Below are positions 1 to 6,400 of a stretch of 9,303 nt of DNA, piece by piece. Source of the stretch: PALSA-911 sp037442565 (GTDB lineage Bacteria > Pseudomonadota > Alphaproteobacteria > Acetobacterales > Acetobacteraceae); the NCBI GenBank assembly GCA_037442565.1, contig JBBIQA010000167.1, positions 1 through 9,303 of the forward strand. Reading direction: 5' to 3'. The first letter of the stretch is position 1; the number at the start of each line of letters is the position of its first letter. Below the pieces are notes generated by a model. That model had not been told where the DNA came from. It ran no database searches and saw nothing but the letters and a program-made list of their open reading frames with translations. The position numbers and the translations under genes were made by a program.

Positions 1-612
1 CTATTTCTTCACCCCGAGCCCGCGCATGAAGCGGTCGCGGATCTGCGCGGGGTCGCGTTCGGTGGTTTCCTTCGGGCCGGAGGCGTCGATGCGGCAGCCG
101 ATCAGCCAGGGACCGTCCTCGGCGATGGCGCGGTCGACCAGCTCCTCGAAATGGCCCTCGTCGGCAGCCCAGAAGCTTTGCGCAATGCCGGCGCCGCGCG
201 ATATCGCGACGATGTCCGTGCCCGCGCCGGTGGCCGTGGCCTGGCCGCCGGTGATCTGGTAGGCGCCGTTATCGAGGATGATGATGACCAGGTTCTTCTG
301 GGCCCGCGTAGCGATGGTCGCCAGCGCGCCGAGTTGCATCAGGATGGACCCGTCGCCCTCCAGCCCGATCACGCGCCGGTCCGGCTGGGCGATCGCCACG
401 CCGAGCGCGATGGGCGCGGCGAGGCCCATGCTGCCGAGCATGTAGAAGTTCTGCGGCCGCCTCCCGGCCGCCCACAGGTCGAAATTGGTGTAGCCGATGC
501 CGCCGATCACGGCCTCGTCCTTGTGCAGCTTGCGGACCATGCGGCTGATCAGATCGAAGCGCCCCATGACCTTGGCCTGGTCGCGGTTCAGCGGGTGATT
601 GGCGGATGACAT
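1..612 (-). CDS. Split ThDP-dependent decarboxylase, beta subunit (sulfopyruvate/phosphonopyruvate decarboxylase type)
   Basis: This is the C-terminal half (thiamine-diphosphate-binding domain) of a two-subunit 2-oxoacid decarboxylase, 203 residues and cytoplasmic. The diphosphate/Mg2+ binding motif is visible as GDGS at residues 86-89, followed about 26 residues later by LDNGAYQITGG (113-123), which supplies the Asn. NFYMLGSMG (55-63) is the family's usual cofactor-contacting loop. The length and domain match ComE-like beta subunits, which need a separate alpha subunit, here encoded just upstream. The start at 612 is preferred because it lies 8 nt after the alpha stop codon (621-623) and follows a GAAGTGAG-like ribosome site. 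A start at 672 would add 20 residues overlapping the alpha gene. The stop is at positions 1-3, so the gene is complete. ComE acts in archaeal coenzyme M synthesis, but bacterial homologues are poorly assigned, so the true substrate (sulfopyruvate, phosphonopyruvate or another 2-oxoacid) is unknown. Confidence 0.85.
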   Translation of the reverse strand: MSSANHPLNRDQAKVMGRFDLISRMVRKLHKDEAVIGGIGYTNFDLWAAGRRPQNFYMLGSMGLAAPIALGVAIAQPDRRVIGLEGDGSILMQLGALATIATRAQKNLVIIILDNGAYQITGGQATATGAGTDIVAISRGAGIAQSFWAADEGHFEELVDRAIAEDGPWLIGCRIDASGPKETTERDPAQIRDRFMRGLGVKK

Positions 613-620
613 TGTGGCGC

Positions 621-1172
621 TCACTTCGAAAAGACCTTTCCACCGGTCAGCAGCGGCGACAGGATCCAGCACACCGGCTGCTGCGTGGCGACCGCCTGAC
701 GGATCGAGCGGTCGACGATGAACTCCACCTCGTCCAGGCGCGTGAGCGTGTGGTGCTCCATCCCCAGGCTGTCCAGCGCCGGGCGCATGGTGCGCGCGAC
801 CATGGCCTGGCCGATGTTGAATTCGCCGAGCGTGCCGCGTTCGGAGACCATCATAAGCACCGGGATCTGGAACGGCACCGGCAGGGACGCCAGCACGTTC
901 GGCAAGGTGGCGAAGCCGCTGGTCTGCATCAGCACGATGCCGCGCATGCCGCCCATCCAGGCGCCGGAGACGATGCCCACGGCCTCTTCCTCGCGCGTGG
1001 CGGTGAAGGCGGTGAAGAACGGATCGGCGTGGATCGCCTCGATCAGCGGGCGCAGCACGTTGTCGGGCACGTAGGTGACCAGTCGCACATCGTGCGCTTT
1101 CAGCGTATCGCGCACGATCTCATGCCACGCTCTGGTGGCAATTTGGCTGGGTGCAATCTGGTCGGCTGGCAT
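621..1172 (-). CDS. Split ThDP-dependent decarboxylase, alpha subunit (sulfopyruvate/phosphonopyruvate decarboxylase type)
   Basis: This is the pyrimidine-binding half of the two-subunit decarboxylase, 183 residues. Visible family features are YVPD (34-37), the TREEEAVGI segment (59-67) that carries the Glu activating the thiamine aminopyrimidine ring, and QTSGFATLPNVL (83-94). It ends with no second thiamine domain, consistent with a ComD-like alpha subunit whose active site forms at the interface with the beta product encoded 8 nt downstream. The ATG at 1172 is preferred because GGGAG lies about 6 nt upstream. An in-frame ATG at 1211 adds 13 residues (MPQTAAKPDREWT) but has no ribosome site and would run over the direct repeat at 1192-1210. 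The gene is transcribed divergently from tcuAB. The reaction class, non-oxidative decarboxylation of a 2-oxoacid, is well supported by family; the substrate is not. Confidence 0.85.
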   Translation of the reverse strand: MPADQIAPSQIATRAWHEIVRDTLKAHDVRLVTYVPDNVLRPLIEAIHADPFFTAFTATREEEAVGIVSGAWMGGMRGIVLMQTSGFATLPNVLASLPVPFQIPVLMMVSERGTLGEFNIGQAMVARTMRPALDSLGMEHHTLTRLDEVEFIVDRSIRQAVATQQPVCWILSPLLTGGKVFSK

Positions 1173-1191
1173 CGTCCACTCCCGGTCAGGC

Positions 1192-1210
1192 TTTGCGGCA
1201 GTTTGCGGCA
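1192..1210. repeat. 9-bp direct repeat with 10-bp period in the divergent control region
   Basis: TTTGCGGCA occurs at 1192-1200 and again at 1202-1210, one base apart, so the copies sit on the same face of the helix. The pair lies between the divergent decarboxylase and tcuAB operons, where a regulator would be expected to bind. An operator role is inference; no regulator gene is in the window. Confidence 0.35.
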
Positions 1211-1244
1211 AAAGCGCGGGGCGGGAAAGCCTGGAGGCCTCAAC

Positions 1245-1273
1245 TTGCGAAGCCGCAGGGGCGTTCGTATAGG
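1245..1273 (+). promoter_or_regulatory. Candidate sigma70-type promoter for tcuAB
   Basis: TTGCGA (1245-1250) and TATAGG (1268-1273) each match the sigma70 consensus at 4 of 6 positions and are separated by 17 bp, the optimal spacing. They lie 31 bp before the tcuA start at 1304. The short upstream palindrome GAGGCCTC (1234-1241) abuts the -35 element. This is prediction by eye only. Confidence 0.4.
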
Positions 1274-1303
1274 AAATGCTGGGTATTCGCGGAAGGACGA
1301 CGG

Positions 1304-2704
1304 ATGAAGGACCTCAGCCGGACCTGGGATGTGCTGGTGGTGGGCGGCGGCAATGCCGCGCTTTGCGCCGCGATCACCGCGCGCGAGGCCGGTTGCAGCG
1401 TCCTGCTGCTGGAGCACGCGCCGAAAGCGTTTCGTGGTGGCAACAGCCGCCACACGCGCAACTTCCGCTCCATGCACGAGAAGCCGACCGACGTGCTGAC
1501 CGATGCGTATCTGGAAGAGGAATACTGGGACGACCTGAAGCGCGTGACGGGCGGCAACACCGATGAGCAGCTGGCGCGCATGACCATCCGCGCCTCGGCC
1601 GGGGTGACGGGGTGGATGCGGCAGAGCGGCGTGCGGTTCCAGCCGTCATTGACCGGCACGCTGAGCCTGTCGCGCACCAACGCCTTCTTCCTCGGCGGCG
1701 GCAAGGCGCTGGTGAACGCCTATTACCTGACCGCCGAGCGCCTGGGCGTGACGATCCTGTACGACACCGAGGTGCTGGCGCTGAAGATGGAGGACGGCTT
1801 CGTCCGCTCCGCCGACATCGCCTATCGCGGCTACCCGGAAACGGTGCGGGCCAAGGTGGTGGTGGCGGCCTCGGGCGGGTTCCAGGGCAATCTGGACTGG
1901 ATGCGGCAGTACTGGGGCGACGCTGTCGATAACTTCGTTATCCGGGGCACGCCCTATGCCAAGGGCAAGATCCTCAAGAGCCTGCTCGGCCAGGGCGTCG
2001 CGCAGGTCGGCGATCCCACGCAGTTCCACGCCGTGGCGCTGGATGCCCGCGCGCCGCAATTCGACGGCGGCATCGCGACAAGGCTGGACAGCGTGCCGTT
2101 CAGCATCGTGGTGAACCGCGACGGCGATCGCTTCTATGACGAGGGCGAGGATTTCTGGCCCAAGCGCTATGCCATCTGGGGAAGGCTGATCGCCCAGCAG
2201 CCGGACCAGATCGCCTATTCCATCTTCGACCAGAAATGCGTCGAGATGTTCATGCCATCGATCTACCCGGCGAAGAAGGCGGACACGATCCGCGAGCTGG
2301 CGGTCCAGCTCGGCATCGCCGATCCGGACAAGGTGGAAGCAACGGTGGCGCAGTACAACGCCGCCGTGCGCGCCGGTAGTTTCAACCCCGGCAAGCTGGA
2401 TGATTGCGTCACCGAGGGGATCACGCCGCCGAAGACGCATTGGGCGCGGCCGATCGATGTCGGGCCGTTCTACGGCTATCCGCTGCGCCCGGGCATCACC
2501 TTCACCTATCTGGGTGTGCGGGTGAACGAGCGCGCCCAGGTGATGATGGAGGACGGCCGCCCGGCCGGAAACCTGTTCGCGTCCGGCGAGATCATGGCGG
2601 GGAATATTCTGGGGCGCGGCTATCTTGCCGGGTTCGGCATGACGATCGGCACCGTGTTCGGCCGCATCGCGGGACAGGAGGCGGCGAAGCATGCCCGCAA
2701 CTGA
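1304..2704 (+). CDS. tcuA: FAD-dependent tricarballylate dehydrogenase-type protein TcuA
   Basis: This is a flavoprotein of the fumarate reductase/succinate dehydrogenase flavoprotein superfamily, 466 residues. In Salmonella, TcuA oxidises tricarballylate to cis-aconitate. An N-terminal Rossmann motif DVLVVGGGNAALCAA (residues 9-23) with the ribose-binding acid E37 binds FAD. GGNSRHTRN (45-53) and the C-terminal NLFASGEIMAGN...LGRGYLAGFGMTIGTVFG block (from 423) are the characteristic TcuA signatures. Family length is about 465 residues, so it is intact. The ATG at 1304 is chosen because GGAAGGA lies at 1291-1297, six bases upstream; the frame is open back to 1151, but translation there would be antisense to the decarboxylase gene. 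It overlaps tcuB by 14 nt, implying translational coupling. It could act on a different polycarboxylate; the TcuA-like half of CobZ works in cobalamin synthesis in Rhodobacter, but no cobalamin genes are seen here. Confidence 0.9.
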   Translation: MKDLSRTWDVLVVGGGNAALCAAITAREAGCSVLLLEHAPKAFRGGNSRHTRNFRSMHEKPTDVLTDAYLEEEYWDDLKRVTGGNTDEQLARMTIRASAGVTGWMRQSGVRFQPSLTGTLSLSRTNAFFLGGGKALVNAYYLTAERLGVTILYDTEVLALKMEDGFVRSADIAYRGYPETVRAKVVVAASGGFQGNLDWMRQYWGDAVDNFVIRGTPYAKGKILKSLLGQGVAQVGDPTQFHAVALDARAPQFDGGIATRLDSVPFSIVVNRDGDRFYDEGEDFWPKRYAIWGRLIAQQPDQIAYSIFDQKCVEMFMPSIYPAKKADTIRELAVQLGIADPDKVEATVAQYNAAVRAGSFNPGKLDDCVTEGITPPKTHWARPIDVGPFYGYPLRPGITFTYLGVRVNERAQVMMEDGRPAGNLFASGEIMAGNILGRGYLAGFGMTIGTVFGRIAGQEAAKHARN

Positions 2705-3713
2705 GACGATTACGATTGGCAGCGTTGGTACCATCGGCGCCGTTACGCAGGCCGAGGCGCTGGGCGATGCCCGGCACTTCATGGAGATCTGCAACGGCTG
2801 CCGCTATTGCGAGGGTTTCTGCGCGGTGTTCCCGGCGATGGAACTGCGGCGCGAGTTCGCCGACGCCGACCTGAATTACCTCGCCAATCTGTGCCACAAC
2901 TGCCAGGGCTGCTTCTACGCCTGCCAGTACGCGCCGCCACATCCGTTCGGCGTGAACGTGCCGCAGGCGATGGCGCAGGTGCGGGCCGCGAGCTACGAGC
3001 AATATGCCTGGCCGCGCCCCCTCGCCCGGCTGTTCCAGGGCAACGGCGTGGTGGTTTCGCTTGCCACGGCCGCGGGCCTGGCACTGGTGCTGCTGCTGTC
3101 GATGCTGTTCCGCTCGACCCAGATGCTGACCACCTGGCCGGTGCAGCCGGGCGCGTTCTATCAGGTGATCCCGTTCCCGGTGATGATGTGGATGGGNNNN
3201 NNNNNNNNNNNNNNNNNNNNNNNNNNNNNNNNNNNNNNNNNNNNNNNNNNNNNNNNNNNNNNNNNNNNNNNNNNNNNNNNNNNNNNNNNNNNNNNNCTGG
3301 CGGCCACCAGCGTCGGCACGGTGTTCCATCATTTCCTGGGCTGGCAGGCGCCGTATTCGCTGCTGAGCCTGCCGGTGGTGCTGGGCACGCTGGGCGGGAT
3401 CGGCCTGCTGATCGGCACGGTCGGGCTGTTCGCGATGAAGTTCACGGACGACCCGGCGCCGAAGGTCCGCAGCCTGCTTGGCATGGACGTGGCGATGCTG
3501 GTGCTGCTGGCGCTGGCGGCATTGACCGGGCTGGCGCTGCTGGCGCTGCGCTCCACCGGCGGCATGGGCGTCGCGCTGGCGGTGCATCTGGGCGTGATCC
3601 TGGCGCTGTTCCTGGTGCTGCCGTACAGCAAGATGGTGCACGGGGTGTACCGCGCCGCGGCGCTGCTGCGCTATGCCGTGGAACGGACCGGCAAGCCGCT
3701 GGGCACGGAGTGA
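2691..3713 (+). CDS. tcuB: TcuB-type tricarballylate utilisation protein (Fe-S, membrane electron transfer), interrupted by an assembly gap
   Basis: This is the partner of TcuA; in Salmonella, TcuB reoxidises the FADH2 of TcuA and delivers electrons to the membrane quinone pool. The N-terminal domain has two Cys clusters of form CxxCxxCxxxC at residues 34/37/40/44 and 68/71/74/78, suited to two 4Fe-4S clusters. A membrane helix lies near 119-140. After the gap there are three more hydrophobic segments with histidines (FHH, AVHLG, MVHG) that may ligate haem. Positions 3197-3296 are N, so part of the membrane domain is unknown. The reading frame is the same on both sides of the 100 Ns. Family members are about 370-390 residues and only about 306 are visible, so the true gap is probably nearer 200 nt than 100. 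The start at 2691 has AGGAGG at 2676-2681 and overlaps the tcuA stop. Confidence 0.88.
   Translation: MPATETITIGSVGTIGAVTQAEALGDARHFMEICNGCRYCEGFCAVFPAMELRREFADADLNYLANLCHNCQGCFYACQYAPPHPFGVNVPQAMAQVRAASYEQYAWPRPLARLFQGNGVVVSLATAAGLALVLLLSMLFRSTQMLTTWPVQPGAFYQVIPFPVMMWMXXXXXXXXXXXXXXXXXXXXXXXXXXXXXXXXXXLAATSVGTVFHHFLGWQAPYSLLSLPVVLGTLGGIGLLIGTVGLFAMKFTDDPAPKVRSLLGMDVAMLVLLALAALTGLALLALRSTGGMGVALAVHLGVILALFLVLPYSKMVHGVYRAAALLRYAVERTGKPLGTE
3197..3296. other. Assembly gap of 100 Ns inside tcuB
   Basis: Exactly 100 undetermined bases, the conventional length for a scaffold gap of unknown size. The residues just before it (PFPVMMWM) and just after it (LAATSVGTVFHH) are both recognisable TcuB sequence, so the gap removes internal membrane-domain sequence and does not join two different genes. 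Confidence 0.97.
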
Positions 3714-3822
3714 TCCCGGAGCTAAATCCTGGCCATCCGCGCGAAACCGGTGCTATGGCGTTGATCGCCGCCGGAACCGGCGCCGGCCCATCGGGCAATC
3801 CATGCAAGGGAAGCACATAATC

Positions 3823-3996
3823 ATGTCGCGCCGGAAACCCTGGGTCCTGTCCATTGTGCTGCTGTCCGCGTCCGGCATCGCGCTGGGCGCTTGCAGTTCC
3901 TCTTCCGGGAGCGATTCCAGCCCGCCGAAGACCGTCATCATCCCCGCCAACTCGAAGATTGTCTGCGTCGACGGGACCGAACCGCCCTGCAGGTAA
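3823..3996 (+). CDS. Small lipoprotein, 57 residues, function unknown
   Basis: This is a short predicted outer- or inner-membrane lipoprotein. A basic N-terminus (MSRRK) and a hydrophobic segment (residues 7-20) lead to a lipobox LGAC with the lipidated Cys at residue 24. The mature chain is only 34 residues: a Ser-rich linker, then KTVIIPANSKIVCVDGTEPPCR, in which C48 and C56 could form a disulphide. The start at 3823 is chosen because AGGGAAG lies at about 3807-3813; an ATG at 3802 in the same frame would put seven residues ahead of the basic n-region. It stands alone, 109 bp after tcuB, and converges on the DUF2459 gene with 20 bp between stop codons. Signal features are clear; the role is unknown. 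Confidence 0.7.
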   Translation: MSRRKPWVLSIVLLSASGIALGACSSSSGSDSSPPKTVIIPANSKIVCVDGTEPPCR

Positions 3997-4003
3997 CCGA
4001 TAC

Positions 4004-4024
4004 CCCCGCAGCGAAGCTACGGGG
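4004..4024 (-). terminator. Hairpin at the 3' end of the DUF2459 gene, possible terminator
   Basis: CCCCG (4004-4008) pairs with CGGGG (4020-4024), and AGC (4010-4012) with GCT (4016-4018), around a 3-nt loop. In RNA read leftward the remaining opposed bases are U and G, giving a continuous 9-bp stem; read rightward they are a C/A mismatch. It covers the stop codon of the leftward gene (4017-4019) and sits between two convergent genes. No U-tract follows on either strand, so intrinsic termination is uncertain. Confidence 0.35.
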
Positions 4025-4703
4025 CTGGCGGCCCGGCCTCGCAGGCGCCGGCGCCGATCGCCCTGGCGACGACCTGGCCTGAGAACATCACGCCATCCGC
4101 ATCCAGCGCCAATCCGGCCGCACGCAGCGCATCCGCCGCCCAGGTGTTGCAGGTGTGGGCCAGGCTGTAGCCGCTGACCGCCGCGTATAACAGATTGCCG
4201 GGGAACCGGCCGCGTGCGATCAGCCTGGGTCCGCCGGCCACGTCCTTGGCGATGTCGTTCCAGATGAAGTCCGACAGCGCGCGGGCACCGCCCGGGGGCA
4301 GGCGATACACCAGGACATCGCCGGGATCGTAGGCATCCGTCGGCAGGCTGCCGACGCCGGTCACCTGAACGACGGCCGGCCCGGGCAGCGGACCGAGCAA
4401 GTACTCGCTGAATGTATCGGGCGGGGCGGTCATGAAGGTTCTCTTGCCATAGCCGAACATCACCGCCGGGACGCCGGGGAACACGTCGCGAAACACCGTC
4501 AGCGGCCCGGTGATGCTGCCGGCCGCAAGTCCGATATCGACATGCCAGTCATGGCTGCGGATATAAACGAGATCTTCCGGCGGTGTCCGCCATGGGCAGG
4601 AAGGCGGTGCCGGCGCGGCGCATCCGCCGGCCGCCAGGATCGCCAAAAGGACAAGGCACCGGACGGCGCGGGCCAACAACCTATCCGCGCCGGGCCATGG
4701 CAC
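4017..4703 (-). CDS. DUF2459 family (urease-region conserved hypothetical type) lipoprotein
   Basis: This is a 228-residue exported protein of unknown function. The N-terminal hydrophobic stretch (about 15-27) ends in AAGGC, with C28 as the likely lipidated residue. Conserved family features are SHDWHVDIGL (50-59; H51, H54, D56) near the N-terminus and LAHTCNTWAADALRAAG (181-197; H183, C185, N186, W188) near the C-terminus. These two His/Cys motifs look like parts of one active or metal-binding site, but that is inference; no activity is established that I know of. The start codon is GTG at 4703, and the first in-frame ATG is 81 codons downstream, too late to include the signal. The gene follows pssA by 25 nt on the same strand, so it is probably cotranscribed with psd-pssA. 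The family name comes from linkage to urease genes in other bacteria; no urease gene is seen here. Confidence 0.8.
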   Translation of the reverse strand: MPWPGADRLLARAVRCLVLLAILAAGGCAAPAPPSCPWRTPPEDLVYIRSHDWHVDIGLAAGSITGPLTVFRDVFPGVPAVMFGYGKRTFMTAPPDTFSEYLLGPLPGPAVVQVTGVGSLPTDAYDPGDVLVYRLPPGGARALSDFIWNDIAKDVAGGPRLIARGRFPGNLLYAAVSGYSLAHTCNTWAADALRAAGLALDADGVMFSGQVVARAIGAGACEAGPPAP

Positions 4704-4728
4704 GTCACTCTCGGGGATCGCTGCAGGC

Positions 4729-5592
4729 TCAGGGCTCGGCGTGTTCCGGCTCCTCCGCCTCGCGGCGCAGACGGTGGAAGCTGCGGCGGCTGAACGGCAG
4801 CATGATCAGGTAGATCAGTCCCCCCGCGGCCAGGGCGGCCCAGGGATCGGCCACCAGCAGGGCGGCGTAGAGGCCGACGCCGAGCAGCGTCGGCAGCACA
4901 TATTCGGCCGGGACCTTGAAGTTCTTGAAGCTCCAGACCGGCAGGGTGGAGACCAGCAGCAGCGCCGTGCCGGTGAGGAACAGGGCGGGGAACAGGGGAA
5001 ACTGGGTGATCGCCAGCAGATGTGTCCAGCCCTGCGACTTGGCTTCCAGCCCGAGGAACAGCGGAAACAGCACCACCCCGGCGCCGGCGGGGGCCGGCAC
5101 GCCGGTGAAGAAATTGTAGACATAGGCGTGCAGCTCGTCCGGCTCGGTATCCAGAGCGGCGTTGAAGCGGGCCAGGCGCAGCGCCATGCAGACCGCGAAG
5201 ATCAGGCAAGGCACGAAGCCGTAGGCGCCGACGCGTTCCAGCGACCATAGATACATGACGAAGGCCGGCGCCACGCCGAAGCACAGGAAGTCCGACAGGC
5301 TGTCGAACTCCGCCCCGAAGCGCGAGGTCGCCTTCAGCAGCCGTGCCAGCCTTCCGTCCAGCCCGTCGATCGCGCCGGCGAGCACGATCGCGGCGGCGGC
5401 CATCCCGAAGCGGCCCTCCAGCGCCAGGCGCATCGAGGTCAGTCCGGCGCACAGCCCGAGCATGGTCAGGATGTTCGGCAGCATCCGGTTGAACGACAGC
5501 CCGCGGAAGCGCGGGCGGGTGCGGGGGCGCAGCCGTCCCCGCAGGCGCCGGATCGGCGAGCCGGGCGGCGGGTTGAGGGGGGTGACGTTCAT
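4729..5592 (-). CDS. pssA: CDP-diacylglycerol--serine O-phosphatidyltransferase
   Basis: This integral membrane enzyme makes phosphatidylserine from CDP-diacylglycerol and L-serine, the step before phosphatidylserine decarboxylase. The CDP-alcohol phosphotransferase motif is complete: D79 G80 x2 A83 R84 x8 G93 x3 D97 x3 D101, with the Asp residues binding the metal ions. Several hydrophobic helices follow, up to about residue 270, and the C-terminus is charged. The length of 287 residues fits the alphaproteobacterial membrane-type (PssA II) enzyme. The N-terminal 30 residues are Pro/Arg-rich. The start at 5592 is preferred because it lies 14 nt after the psd stop codon (5607-5609) and has AAAGGG upstream; the frame remains open to 5766 but that extension is Arg-rich and antiparallel to no family sequence, and it overlaps psd. 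It is translated after psd in the usual psd-pssA operon order. Confidence 0.95.
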   Translation of the reverse strand: MNVTPLNPPPGSPIRRLRGRLRPRTRPRFRGLSFNRMLPNILTMLGLCAGLTSMRLALEGRFGMAAAAIVLAGAIDGLDGRLARLLKATSRFGAEFDSLSDFLCFGVAPAFVMYLWSLERVGAYGFVPCLIFAVCMALRLARFNAALDTEPDELHAYVYNFFTGVPAPAGAGVVLFPLFLGLEAKSQGWTHLLAITQFPLFPALFLTGTALLLVSTLPVWSFKNFKVPAEYVLPTLLGVGLYAALLVADPWAALAAGGLIYLIMLPFSRRSFHRLRREAEEPEHAEP

Positions 5593-5606
5593 GCGATGCG
5601 GCCCTT

Positions 5607-6272
5607 TCAGAGCTGCGCCACGACGGTTTCGCCGCCGATCATGATCTGGCCGACCGTGACCAGCGGCTCGATGCCTTCGGGCAGATAGATATCGGTGCGG
5701 CTGCCGAAGCGGATGATGCCGAAGCGCTCGCCGGCGCGCACCGCGTCGCCCTGGCGCACGTCGCACAGGATGCGCCGGGCGATCAGGCCGGCGATCTGCA
5801 CCACCGCCATTTCCCGCCCGTCCGGCAGCCGGATGGCCAGGGCGTTGCGCTCATTGTCCTCGGACGCCTTGTCCAGGCTGGCGTTGAGGAACTTGCCGTG
5901 GCGATAGGCGATGCGGGTGATCGTGCCGTCCACCGGCACCCGGTTCACGTGCACGTCCAGCACCGACAGGAAGATGGCGATGCGCGGCCGGGGCGCGGTG
6001 CCGATGCCGAGTTCCGCCGGCGGCACAGCCGGGCCGACCAGCACCACGCGGCCGTCGGCGGCCGCCAGCACGGCGCCGGGCCGGTCCGGCGGCACGCGCT
6101 CGGGGTCGCGGAAGAAATACAGGCAGAACAGGGTGAAGGTCAGCCCGAGCCAGGCCAGCCACGCGCCGACGACGAGGCCGAGGACGATCGCCACCACCCC
6201 GCCGATGATGAACGGCCGGCCGGCCGGATGCGGCGGTGCAAGCACCATGCGAACAGAGGCAACAAGGCTCAT
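5607..6272 (-). CDS. psd: Phosphatidylserine decarboxylase proenzyme, short type
   Basis: This pyruvoyl enzyme decarboxylates phosphatidylserine to phosphatidylethanolamine at the inner membrane. At 221 residues it is the short (PSD-A) class typical of alphaproteobacteria. The self-cleavage site is G190-S191 in RFGSRTDIYLP; cleavage gives a beta chain (1-190) and an alpha chain whose Ser191 becomes the pyruvoyl group. The likely proteolytic partners are D73 in the AADG motif and H108 in SVLDVHVNRVP. Hydrophobic residues about 21-52 form the membrane anchor. The ATG at 6272 is used; an internal ATG at 6248 has no ribosome site. It is the first gene of a leftward run psd-pssA-DUF2459 and is transcribed away from the 178-residue gene at 6401. 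Confidence 0.96.
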   Translation of the reverse strand: MSLVASVRMVLAPPHPAGRPFIIGGVVAIVLGLVVGAWLAWLGLTFTLFCLYFFRDPERVPPDRPGAVLAAADGRVVLVGPAVPPAELGIGTAPRPRIAIFLSVLDVHVNRVPVDGTITRIAYRHGKFLNASLDKASEDNERNALAIRLPDGREMAVVQIAGLIARRILCDVRQGDAVRAGERFGIIRFGSRTDIYLPEGIEPLVTVGQIMIGGETVVAQL

Positions 6273-6322
6273 GGGGAAACGTCCGGATGCTTTTGGCAGG
6301 CGCGTCCCTGCATTGGCCGATG

Positions 6323-6351
6323 TTTATGGAGGGTTCATCTTCCCGGAGCAA
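6323..6351 (-). promoter_or_regulatory. Weak candidate promoter for the psd operon
   Basis: On the minus strand TTGCTC (6351-6346) and CATAAA (6328-6323) are 17 bp apart and lie about 50 bp upstream of the psd start. The -35 matches consensus at 3 of 6 positions and the -10 at 4 of 6. The spacing and position are right, but matches this weak are common by chance. Confidence 0.25.
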
Positions 6352-6385
6352 GATTTCGCGGGTGCACGATTTCCGGTGAACCGGC

Positions 6386-6394
6386 GGGAAGGAG
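6386..6394 (+). promoter_or_regulatory. Strong ribosome binding site of the 178-residue gene
   Basis: GGGAAGGAG lies six bases before the ATG at 6401. It is among the best Shine-Dalgarno matches in the window and is the main reason for calling the following unrecognised frame a real gene. Confidence 0.7.
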
Positions 6395-6400
6395 CTTGCC

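Noticed and set aside
1151..1303. N-terminal extension of tcuA
   Set aside because: The added 51 residues resemble no TcuA, partly overlap the alpha decarboxylase gene, and GGAAGGA at 1291-1297 supports 1304.
1646..2794. 382-residue open frame antisense to tcuA
   Set aside because: It mirrors tcuA in GC-rich DNA, has His/Arg/Ala-rich composition with no domain, and tcuA on the other strand is an unmistakable family member.
2592..3641. 349-residue antisense frame across tcuB
   Set aside because: The Gln/Arg/His-rich translation is typical of a shadow frame, it runs through the N gap, and TcuB signatures are on the plus strand.
3769..3782. CGCCGG/CCGGCG inverted repeat after tcuB as a terminator
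   Set aside because: The loop is only two bases at full pairing, no T-run follows, and such short GC palindromes are common at this base composition.
4499..5452. 317-residue minus-strand frame offset from pssA
   Set aside because: The Arg/Gly/Ala-rich translation lacks any motif and overlaps pssA, which has the complete CDP-alcohol phosphotransferase motif in another frame.
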